Below, piece by piece: positions 1 to 6,031 of a DNA stretch of 17,939 bases. This DNA is from a bacterium (GTDB lineage: Bacteria; UBP13; UBA5359). Each line of letters starts with the position of its first letter. The stretch's first letter is position 1. The notes under the pieces were generated by a model that was not told the DNA's origin, made no database searches, and saw nothing but the letters and a program-made list of their open reading frames with translations. The position numbers were made by a program, and so were the translations under genes. The stretch spans positions 1-17,939 of the forward strand of contig JAQVUQ010000009.1 of the NCBI GenBank assembly GCA_028699365.1, given 5' to 3'.

Positions 1-306
1 GGAAAGGCTATTAATGTGCAGATAATAGATAGCTGTCCTTATTTTTTCGAAGATGAAGAGCCTTCTTTCGAGGAGCATCCGGAGATACTGTCTATCATTC
101 CCGATGGTATGCCGATTGACGATTCCGTGTGCACGTATCTCAAGGAGATCGGCAAGGTACCGCTACTGACGCCTGCGGAAGAGGTGAACCTGGCCCAGCG
201 CAAGGAAGATTCCTATCTGGGAGAGTTAATAGAAGATCACGATACTCTGACTCCTATCGATTCAGTCTCCTGCCAAAGCAAGTGCCTGCGGGATTACCTG
301 GATTAA
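1..306 (+). pseudogene. Internally deleted remnant of a primary sigma-70 factor (RpoD-like)
   Basis: The frame is open from the left edge to TAA at 304-306; a GTG at 16 could serve as a start, but codons 1-15 are also open, so the 5' end may lie outside the window. The protein reads as an acidic linker, then DDSVCTYLKEIGKVPLLTP, which is the region 1.2 signature of RpoD (normally DDxVRMYLKEIG). Right after LAQR it jumps to EDSYLGELIEDHDTLTP, the region 3.2 signature just before region 4. Regions 2 and most of 3 (core binding, -10 recognition and melting) are absent, and region 4 is lost after a divergent 11-residue tail. Arg and Met of region 1.2 are replaced by Cys and Thr. I infer a decayed sigma gene or a duplicated fragment. 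A small functional decoy protein is possible but less likely. The next gene is under its own riboswitch, so no operon link is evident. Confidence 0.75.
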
Positions 307-320
307 AAGCACAGTCATCC

Positions 321-352
321 TTTACAATATTGAAGCACGATGTTAACATAAT
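321..352 (+). promoter_or_regulatory. Weak candidate promoter for the thrS leader
   Basis: TTTACA at 321-326 matches five of six -35 bases and CATAAT at 347-352 matches five of six -10 bases, but the spacer is 20 bp, longer than the usual 16-18. The position, just before the T-box stem I, is what a leader promoter needs. Positions 307-383 show nothing else I recognise. Confidence 0.35.
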
Positions 353-383
353 ATTCAAAGGTATTGACCGGGACACGATCCGC

Positions 384-584
384 ATAACGGCAATCCCAGA
401 GAGTGGAGGTCTTGGCTGAGAGCCTCCTGATTACCGGCGGTGAATACCACCCGTGAGCCCGAAGCTGAATTCAGTAAGCCTAGCGGTCAGCGCCCGTTAT
501 CGCGCCGGAGAGAGGGTTTTTACCAAGTAAGGTGGAACCGCGGAAGCTAAGCCTTCCGTCCTTATGGGCGGAAGGTATTTTTTT
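384..584 (+). promoter_or_regulatory. T-box riboswitch sensing tRNA-Thr, upstream of thrS
   Basis: A cis-acting leader that reads tRNA-Thr charging and lets transcription continue into thrS when the tRNA is uncharged. Stem I is closed by ATAACGG 384-390 pairing with CCGTTAT 494-500. The AGAGAG element sits at 398-403. The specifier region reads GTGAATACCACC, giving codon ACC (Thr) at 446-448 followed by the usual A. The T-box proper is AAGTAAGGTGGAACCGCGG at 525-543. The antiterminator folds exactly: 527-532 with 560-565, a seven-base bulge 533-539 containing TGGA for the tRNA acceptor end, then 540-546 with 553-559. The competing terminator uses 552-561 with 566-575. Codon TAC (Tyr) overlaps the specifier, but context and the A after ACC favour Thr. 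Confidence 0.95.
552..584 (+). terminator. Rho-independent terminator of the thrS T-box
   Basis: Ten-base-pair stem CCTTCCGTCC (552-561) / GGGCGGAAGG (566-575) with one G-T wobble, loop TTAT, then TA and seven Ts (578-584). It shares bases 553-565 with the T-box antiterminator, so the two folds exclude each other. The thrS ribosome site GGAGGT (585-590) follows the T run directly. Confidence 0.93.
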
Positions 585-595
585 GGAGGTGCGGC

Positions 596-2329
596 ATGTC
601 GGTTAAAGGTTTTGCGAGTGTAGAGGAGAGAGATATATATCGCCATAGTACCGCGCACATTATGGCACAGGCGGTTAAGGAACTGTATCCCGACGTCAAG
701 CTGGCGATAGGACCGTCCATAGAGGAAGGTTTCTACTATGATTTCGATCTCGACAGGAGCTTTACCCCGGACGATCTTCAACGTATCGAGGAACGCATGA
801 GAGAGATCACGGAACGTGATCTCGAGTTCAGGCGCGAGGAGATGTCGCGGGCGCAGGCGTTGAAGCTGTTTGGGGAACTCGGCGAGAAGTACAAGGTGGA
901 ACTACTTGAGGGGCTGACCGATGAGATGGTATCCATATACCACCAGGGCGATTTCTTCGACCTCTGTCGTGGCCCGCATATGAGCCGGACCGGCGAGATC
1001 AAGGCTTTTAAACTGCTCAGCGTGGCCGGTGCATATTGGCGCGGCGACGAGAAGCGCGAGATGCTTCAGCGAATATACGGAACTGCGTTCAAGACACAGG
1101 AAGAGTTGGACGATCACATTTTCAAGCTGGAGGAGGCATCACGCCGGGATCACCGCAAGCTTGGCAAGGAGCTTGATCTGTTCAGTATCAATGAGACGGC
1201 CGGGGCCGGTTTTATCTACTATCATCCCAAGGGAGCGTTGGTGCGCACCCTGATAGAAGATTTCGAGAAGCGGGAGCATGCGCGCCGCGGCTACCAGATG
1301 GTGATTACGCCTCATATAGCCAGGGAAGAACTGTGGCAGGTATCCGGTCATGCCGGTTATTACAAGGAGAATATGTATTACCTGAACGTGGATGAGCAGG
1401 AGTACGTCCTCAAGCCCATGAATTGCCCAGGGCATATTCTGATCTATAAGACGCAGACCAGATCTTATCGCGATATGCCGCTGCGTTATTTCGAGCTCGG
1501 CACGGTATATCGCTATGAGAGATCGGGAGTGCTGCACGGACTTTTGCGGGTGAGAGGCTTTACACAGGACGATGCGCACATCTTCTGCACGCCGGAACAG
1601 CTTGAAAATGAAATTACAAGTGTCGTGGATTTTGCTTTCTTCATGTTGAAACGCTTCGGCTTCAGTGATGTGGAGCTCTTCCTCAGCACCCGTCCGGAGA
1701 AATCCGTCGGCAGCGACGAGAACTGGGAGCGGGCTACAGATGCGTTGCGCAATGCGTTGGAGGCCAAAGATCTGCCGTATCGTGTCGATCCCGGTGAGGG
1801 TGTCTTCTACGGACCGAAGATAGATTTCAAGTTGAGGGATGCGCTGGGCCGTCTCTGGCAGGGACCGACCGTTCAGGTGGATTTCAACCTTCCTGAGAGA
1901 TTCGATATCTCCTATGTAGGCGCTGATGGACAGGAGCACCGTCCGATAATGATCCATCGCGTGGTGCTGGGCAGCATGGAGCGCTTCTTCGGAGCGTTGA
2001 TCGAGCATTACGGCGGCGCTTTCCCGCTGTGGCTGGCCCCGGTTCAGGTGCGCCTGCTGCCGATAGCCGACAGGCATTTCGATTATGCCGATGCCGTGCG
2101 TTCGCGCCTGCTGGAAGCCGATTTCAGGGCCGAAGTGGATAAGCGCAACGAGAAGACCGGCTTCAAGATACGCCAGGCTCAGGCTGAGAAGATACCTTAC
2201 ATGATCGTTATAGGCGATCGTGAAGCCGAAAGCGGCACGCTCTCCCTGCGACACAGAGAGAAGGGCGATATGGGTGTCGTGACCCAGGACGCCTTTATAG
2301 CCATGCTCCGGGAGGAAACGTCGGTATGA
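596..2329 (+). CDS. thrS: Threonyl-tRNA synthetase, TGS-less form
   Basis: Class II synthetase that attaches threonine to tRNA-Thr in the cytoplasm. ATG 596 follows GGAGGT at 585-590. Residues 1-200 are the editing domain, with HSTAH at 17-21 and Cys124-Arg-Gly-Pro-His128, the residues that clear mischarged serine. The catalytic core carries the three zinc ligands Cys277 (KPMNCPGH), His328 (DDAHIF) and His454 (IMIHRVVLGSMERF); their spacing equals that of E. coli ThrRS Cys334/His385/His511. The motif 2 region GTVYRYERSGVLHGLLRVRG and the C-terminal anticodon domain (about 470-577) are present. At 577 residues it lacks the roughly 60-residue N-terminal TGS domain of the 640-residue bacterial enzyme; the T-box terminator lies immediately upstream, so no missed start can restore it. 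Regulated by the T-box. Its TGA overlaps the ATG of the next gene. Confidence 0.97.
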   Translation: MSVKGFASVEERDIYRHSTAHIMAQAVKELYPDVKLAIGPSIEEGFYYDFDLDRSFTPDDLQRIEERMREITERDLEFRREEMSRAQALKLFGELGEKYKVELLEGLTDEMVSIYHQGDFFDLCRGPHMSRTGEIKAFKLLSVAGAYWRGDEKREMLQRIYGTAFKTQEELDDHIFKLEEASRRDHRKLGKELDLFSINETAGAGFIYYHPKGALVRTLIEDFEKREHARRGYQMVITPHIAREELWQVSGHAGYYKENMYYLNVDEQEYVLKPMNCPGHILIYKTQTRSYRDMPLRYFELGTVYRYERSGVLHGLLRVRGFTQDDAHIFCTPEQLENEITSVVDFAFFMLKRFGFSDVELFLSTRPEKSVGSDENWERATDALRNALEAKDLPYRVDPGEGVFYGPKIDFKLRDALGRLWQGPTVQVDFNLPERFDISYVGADGQEHRPIMIHRVVLGSMERFFGALIEHYGGAFPLWLAPVQVRLLPIADRHFDYADAVRSRLLEADFRAEVDKRNEKTGFKIRQAQAEKIPYMIVIGDREAESGTLSLRHREKGDMGVVTQDAFIAMLREETSV

Positions 2330-3252
2330 GCATGCTGCCCGACGGCCTGCTCTATGATCTGACTTGCCGTATAAGAGAGGCTGTCCTGCCCCGGCTCGGC
2401 AGCCTTGAGGGCAGAGCAAGCGTAGGTAAGTCCGACAGCGGTGATATAACATTCGATATCGATGAGATTGCAGAGAGAACGCTGTCCGATTTTATCGACG
2501 ATGCACCTCTGCCGCTGGCATACTACTCCGAGGACAGGGGACTGGTAGGGCGCAAGAAGGCGGAATATACCCTTATTGTAGATCCCATCGACGGTACCCG
2601 CAGCGCCAACGCCGGGCTTGAAGCCTGCTGCGTGTCGGTAGCCGCTGCAAGGGGAACTAACGATCCCTGTCTGGGTGATGTTGCCGAGGCCTGTGTGGTG
2701 GAGATAAAAGGCGGACAGGCTTTTACGGCCCGGGCCGGCGCCGGAGTTTCCATCTCAGGTCCTGGCGGAAGCACCGGCAGGCAGAGGCTCTCTTCCAACA
2801 ACGACTTCGCCTCATTGCGCTGGAGCCTGGAGCTTTGCGGTCGTCCTTCACAACGCATAGTCGAGGCGGTTGCCGATCTTATAGATACCTCCTCACTTGG
2901 CGGAGGCCTTTTTGTTCTCAACTCGTCCTGCTATTCGATCACCAGATTGGTTACCGGACAGCTTGACGCTTATGTGGATATCGGCGCGGCATTGCTTGAG
3001 GCCAGGCCTGAGCTGGTCGGCGAATACCGGGTTGCCGGCAGAGGAACTGTAATGGGCATATTCCCGTACGATATCGCTGCCGCCTGGCTTATCGCCGGAG
3101 AGGCCGGTTGCATAGTGACCGATGCTTTGGGGCGGGATCTCGCCGCCGTCAGGCTTACGGAGAGCAAAACGCCGCTGTCATGTGTAGCGGCGTCCAATCA
3201 CGATGTTCATCGTGCGCTGATATCTCGCTTTACAGAGACTATTTGCCGTTGA
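2326..3252 (+). CDS. Inositol monophosphatase family protein
   Basis: Mg-dependent sugar-phosphate or inositol-phosphate phosphatase of the IMPase/FBPase superfamily, 308 residues. All three metal-site blocks are visible: Glu69-Asp70 in YYSEDRG, DPIDGT at 86-91, and the C-terminal Asp249 in PYDIAAAWLIAGEAGC. An N-terminal TFDIDEIAE block matches the family's TxxDxxAE. The ATG lies in the ATGA overlap with the thrS stop, so translation is probably coupled and the gene is under the thrS T-box; a second in-frame ATG at 2332 is the alternative start. The 3' end overlaps the convergent LolA-like gene by 14 bp. Substrate cannot be read from sequence: inositol phosphate, fructose bisphosphate or PAP are all possible in this superfamily. 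The insert after DPIDGT and the loose fit to the WDxAAG motif suggest a divergent subgroup. Confidence 0.85.
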   Translation: MSMLPDGLLYDLTCRIREAVLPRLGSLEGRASVGKSDSGDITFDIDEIAERTLSDFIDDAPLPLAYYSEDRGLVGRKKAEYTLIVDPIDGTRSANAGLEACCVSVAAARGTNDPCLGDVAEACVVEIKGGQAFTARAGAGVSISGPGGSTGRQRLSSNNDFASLRWSLELCGRPSQRIVEAVADLIDTSSLGGGLFVLNSSCYSITRLVTGQLDAYVDIGAALLEARPELVGEYRVAGRGTVMGIFPYDIAAAWLIAGEAGCIVTDALGRDLAAVRLTESKTPLSCVAASNHDVHRALISRFTETICR

Positions 3253-4030
3253 TCTCTATAACCTTTGCATCCGGCGACGGCTTATAGAGAAAGAAGTCTT
3301 CTTTAAGTCCGATGTTGGCCGAAAACGTCTTTACGGTATAATCGAGTATCAGTATATCGTTGGCATCAAAGGCTTCCAGCTTGAGGGGAAGAGCGTCTGA
3401 TTGCCTGACGACTATTCTGATCGATGTCATCAGAGGCAGAGGTATTCCCGATACGGTCTGCCTCTCAGGAGGGATATTCTTAAGCCTGCCGGAGAAAGCA
3501 TATCCCTCGTCATCTCCCACCTTTACCTTTTCCTTGTATGCCAGATCATACTGTTGGGAGAGGAAAACAAAGAGACGTTGCAGTCTGCAGGGTTCCAGCA
3601 TATCGTTCATTTCAAAGCGCCGCTGCATTCGGGAGAGCATACTTTGACGATTCATTCTGATTTTAAATACCTGTTTTCCCACAGGCGTCCCGGTCGCTTT
3701 TTTTCCTGCAGGCGTTTCAGTCAGTTGCCAGATGAAATCGCCGTCGTATATCGTGGATTGGTTAAAGTTCATCTGCCCGAAAACGGTTTTGGCCGTAACT
3801 TTGAAATGCAGAGGCGCCAGGTAGTACATTTCGCCTTCGGAGGCCAGTTTCTGCTCTGTTGAGAAGAGTGACAGGGCGTAGGCGGCAGAGAAGCTGTCCA
3901 TCTGCTGAGCGGTGCTTTCCGCACGGGAAACAAGATCCTCCAGGGAAGGCCTGGTATCGTTTGTGCCGGCTGAAGCAGTGACCGTGACGAGTATTATGGC
4001 TGAAATGAGGCTTGGAAAAACGAGTCTCAT
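3239..4030 (-). CDS. Secreted LolA-fold protein (outer-membrane lipoprotein-sorting-like)
   Basis: 263 residues. The ATG at 4030-4028 is preceded on the minus strand by GGGGAGG. Residues 1-21 are a signal peptide (short basic start, hydrophobic run LISAIILVTVTASAG) with a likely AxA cleavage; there is no lipobox Cys, so the mature protein should be soluble or surface-exposed outside the membrane. The mature part opens with a helix (LEDLVSRAESTAQQMDSF), then alternating strands such as EGEMYYLAPLHFKV and ILDYTVKTF near the end, the half-barrel pattern of LolA/LolB-like lipid-binding proteins. In diderms LolA ferries lipoproteins; in monoderms similar proteins are lipoproteins of unclear role or sit in sporulation or sigma-regulator systems. 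It is monocistronic, convergent with the IMPase gene and divergent from dgt. Family assignment rests on overall pattern, not on a catalytic motif. Confidence 0.65.
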   Translation of the reverse strand: MRLVFPSLISAIILVTVTASAGTNDTRPSLEDLVSRAESTAQQMDSFSAAYALSLFSTEQKLASEGEMYYLAPLHFKVTAKTVFGQMNFNQSTIYDGDFIWQLTETPAGKKATGTPVGKQVFKIRMNRQSMLSRMQRRFEMNDMLEPCRLQRLFVFLSQQYDLAYKEKVKVGDDEGYAFSGRLKNIPPERQTVSGIPLPLMTSIRIVVRQSDALPLKLEAFDANDILILDYTVKTFSANIGLKEDFFLYKPSPDAKVIEINGK

Positions 4031-4064
4031 ATAATGACCTCCCCAATATGGTTACAAGGCTATA

Positions 4065-4078
4065 TTCTATTTATAGAA
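4065..4078. promoter_or_regulatory. 14-bp perfect inverted repeat in the LolA-like/dgt intergenic region
   Basis: TTCTAT-TT-ATAGAA is a perfect palindrome between the two divergent genes. The longer half-site string TTATAGAA at 4071-4078 recurs at 4110-4117, on the predicted dgt transcription start. This could be an operator for one or both genes; chance in an AT-rich spacer is also possible. Confidence 0.35.
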
Positions 4079-4101
4079 CCGTTTTTCCTTTACATCACAT
4101 A

Positions 4102-4110
4102 TGTTATACT
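4102..4110 (+). promoter_or_regulatory. Extended -10 promoter for dgt
   Basis: TGTTATACT fits the extended -10 pattern TGnTATAAT with one mismatch. No good -35 lies 17 bp upstream (TTTTTC at 4082-4087), as is common for extended -10 promoters. Start of transcription would be near 4117, giving a leader of about 29 bases before the ATG at 4146. Confidence 0.6.
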
Positions 4111-4145
4111 TATAGAAAGCAACTTATCGTTTGGAGCAGGCTGAA

Positions 4146-5309
4146 ATGCTGTATGATCTGTTATCTTCAAGGGATTACATGGAGACCGAGCGCACTACCC
4201 TGGCTCCGTACGCCATGTGCGCGGCAGACACCGCAGGAAGGCGTTATCAGGAGGACGATCACGCCTATCGCAGTCCCTTTCAAAGGGACAGAGACAGAGT
4301 GGTGCATTGTACCGCCTTCAGGCGTTTGGAATACAAGACACAGGTTTATGTTATTCACGAGGGCGATTATTATCGGACGCGTCTGACGCATACGCTGGAA
4401 GTGGCTCAGATAGCCAGAACGATGGCCCGAATGCTTCGTCTGAATGAAGATTTGACGGAGGCCATAGCGCTGGCCCATGATCTTGGTCATACGCCTTTCG
4501 GACATTCAGGCGAGGATACTCTGCAGGAGATTATGCGCGACTTCGGGGGGTTCGAGCATAACAGGCACGGGCTGAGAGTTGTAGAAGAGCTTGAAGAGCG
4601 CCATCCCGATTTTCCGGGGCTGAATCTTACATATGAAGTCAGAGAGGGCATCATCAAGCATAACACCGATTATGATTGTCCCGCATCCGATGGCTACAAG
4701 CCGGGGCAATCCCCCACGCTTGAAGCGCAACTGGTGGACCTGGCCGATGAGATAGCCTATAACAATCACGATCTCGACGACGGATTGACTGCCGGATTGA
4801 TCGCAGAGGAGGACCTCTTATCTCTGGATATCTGGAAGAACGCGTATGACGATGTGAACCGGCTCTATCCCGGTTTGGACAGAGACAGGCGGAAGTATCA
4901 GGTGATAAAGAGGTTGATTAACAATCTGGCAATGGATGCCGTGCAGCAGACTCTGGCCAATCTGAAGGAACAAAGGGTTGTTTCGGTTGACGGGGTCAGA
5001 GCCGTCAAGGAGCGCTTGGTGACCTTCTCTCCCGCTACGGCCAAAGAGAATCGCGAACTTAAGAACTTTCTCATGACCAGGGTCTACAGGCACTACCGCG
5101 TTATCCGGATGGCCGACAAAGCCGGGAGATTCATCAAGAGCCTTTTCGACGTTTATATCAATCGCCCCGAGCAGTTGCCGCCGCACGTGCAGCAAAAGCT
5201 GAGCCTTCTTCCGCTGCAGGTGGTCGTCTGCGACTATATCGCCGGCATGACCGACCGCTACGCCCTGGACGAGTATAACAGATTGTTTATGCCGTATGAG
5301 AGGGTTTGA
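4146..5309 (+). CDS. dgt: Deoxyguanosinetriphosphate triphosphohydrolase-like HD protein
   Basis: Cytoplasmic HD-superfamily phosphohydrolase that splits dNTPs into deoxynucleoside and tripolyphosphate; 387 residues, typical of the shorter dGTPase-like group. The ATG at 4146 is chosen because GGAG at 4133-4136 lies nine bases before it; a TTG at 4131 is in frame but has no ribosome site. The N-terminal block SPFQRDRDRVVHCTAFRRLE is the family signature. Metal ligands are His82 (RLTHTLEVAQIAR), His111-Asp112 (ALAHDLGHTPFGHSGE) and a later Asp in LADEIAYNNHDLDDG. FEHNRHGLRVV and REGIIKHNTDY are further family blocks. It probably stands alone with its own extended -10 promoter and ends convergently, 13 bp from the next gene. 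In Bacillota and Actinomycetota dgt often lies beside dnaG-rpoD; here those are absent, although an rpoD fragment sits 4 kb upstream. Confidence 0.93.
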   Translation: MLYDLLSSRDYMETERTTLAPYAMCAADTAGRRYQEDDHAYRSPFQRDRDRVVHCTAFRRLEYKTQVYVIHEGDYYRTRLTHTLEVAQIARTMARMLRLNEDLTEAIALAHDLGHTPFGHSGEDTLQEIMRDFGGFEHNRHGLRVVEELEERHPDFPGLNLTYEVREGIIKHNTDYDCPASDGYKPGQSPTLEAQLVDLADEIAYNNHDLDDGLTAGLIAEEDLLSLDIWKNAYDDVNRLYPGLDRDRRKYQVIKRLINNLAMDAVQQTLANLKEQRVVSVDGVRAVKERLVTFSPATAKENRELKNFLMTRVYRHYRVIRMADKAGRFIKSLFDVYINRPEQLPPHVQQKLSLLPLQVVVCDYIAGMTDRYALDEYNRLFMPYERV

Positions 5310-5322
5310 GCTGTAAAAGCTC

Positions 5323-5886
5323 CTAAGCCGGGCTGCACTCGTAGGGCGGAAGCATCGACATCAGACGTCTTTGCACCGAGCTTATCAGCAGCTCCCGGTT
5401 CAGATTGACCGTTTTATCCTGCAGCCAGGCATTGACCAGTTGAAATGCCAGGTCGATAGCCACAACGGCTTCAAGCTTGTTGGCGTATTCCACTACCAGG
5501 TAATGATGAGTTTTAAGGCCGGCTTCGATGTCCTGAGAACGCTGTCCCGAGAAACCGGCACAGCGCCCCATGCGGCGCCCGAGCATATAAATGATAATGT
5601 GCTCCAGGAGATGGCACAGGTTCGTTCCCTGGAAAAGCTCTTCCTTGAAATCGTGAGCATCCGTTTCGATAAGGCCGCACAGGTGTTGCAGCTCTCCGTC
5701 AGGCGCTTCCAGTATGCCCGGCAGGGCCGTCTCCATCTTTTGCGTCAGGCCGGGTATCGTACTGGTAGAGCGCCCTGCATCTCTCTCCATATCCAGATGA
5801 ACGATGGCTCTCTTTGAACCTCGCTGCAGGTTGCGCAGACTTTCGCTCTGTGGATCATCCTGAAAAACTATGCTTAAAATATGCAA
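5323..5886 (-). CDS. Stand-alone cyanophycin-synthetase N-terminal-domain-like protein
   Basis: 187 residues. The start is TTG at 5886-5884, preceded on the minus strand by GGGGGAGG four bases away; there is no in-frame ATG near. The sequence resembles the N-terminal domain of cyanophycin synthetase (CphA): STIPGLTQKMETALPGIL (42-59), then FQGTNLCHLLEHIIIYMLGR (85-104), matching the CphA pattern GTxxGHVxEHxALELQ, then CAGFSGQRS and LKTHHYLVVEYANK (124-137), matching GxYxVVFEY. The ATP-grasp and Mur-ligase domains that make the multi-Arg-poly-Asp polymer are absent, and no such gene is adjacent. It therefore cannot make cyanophycin alone. It might bind a peptide, polymer or partner enzyme, which is inference. 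It has a good promoter of its own and is divergent from the diguanylate cyclase gene. Confidence 0.65.
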   Translation of the reverse strand: MHILSIVFQDDPQSESLRNLQRGSKRAIVHLDMERDAGRSTSTIPGLTQKMETALPGILEAPDGELQHLCGLIETDAHDFKEELFQGTNLCHLLEHIIIYMLGRRMGRCAGFSGQRSQDIEAGLKTHHYLVVEYANKLEAVVAIDLAFQLVNAWLQDKTVNLNRELLISSVQRRLMSMLPPYECSPA

Positions 5887-5907
5887 GATACCTCCCCCTT
5901 CGACTCA

Positions 5908-5936
5908 ATTATATACTCACGCACCAGAGGCCGCAA
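5908..5936 (-). promoter_or_regulatory. Promoter for the CphA-N-like gene
   Basis: Read on the minus strand: TTGCGG (5936-5931), a 17-bp spacer, then a perfect TATAAT (5913-5908). The transcription start would be near 5901, giving a very short leader that carries the GGGGGAGG ribosome site. Confidence 0.65.
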
Positions 5937-5983
5937 CGACGGGGATGCGCTTGTACGGTGGTATGGTTTATTGCGGCGTCTGA

Positions 5984-5992
5984 TGCTATAAT
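5984..5992 (+). promoter_or_regulatory. Extended -10 promoter for the diguanylate cyclase
   Basis: TGCTATAAT is a perfect match to TGnTATAAT; no good -35 lies at 17 bp. Transcription would begin about 5999, too close to ATG 6005 for a ribosome site and therefore in favour of ATG 6032. Confidence 0.65.
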
Positions 5993-6031
5993 TGATGGCA
6001 TCAAATGCTTGAGCGTCAGGAGTCACGGTTA

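Noticed and set aside
1139-2452. 437-codon open frame on the minus strand across thrS
   Set aside because: It lies opposite a clearly real thrS, matches no family that I recognise and arises from the codon bias of the sense strand.
5308-5322. GAGCT-GTAAA-AGCTC hairpin between convergent dgt and CphA-N-like genes
   Set aside because: Only five base pairs and no T run on either strand; not convincing as a bidirectional terminator.
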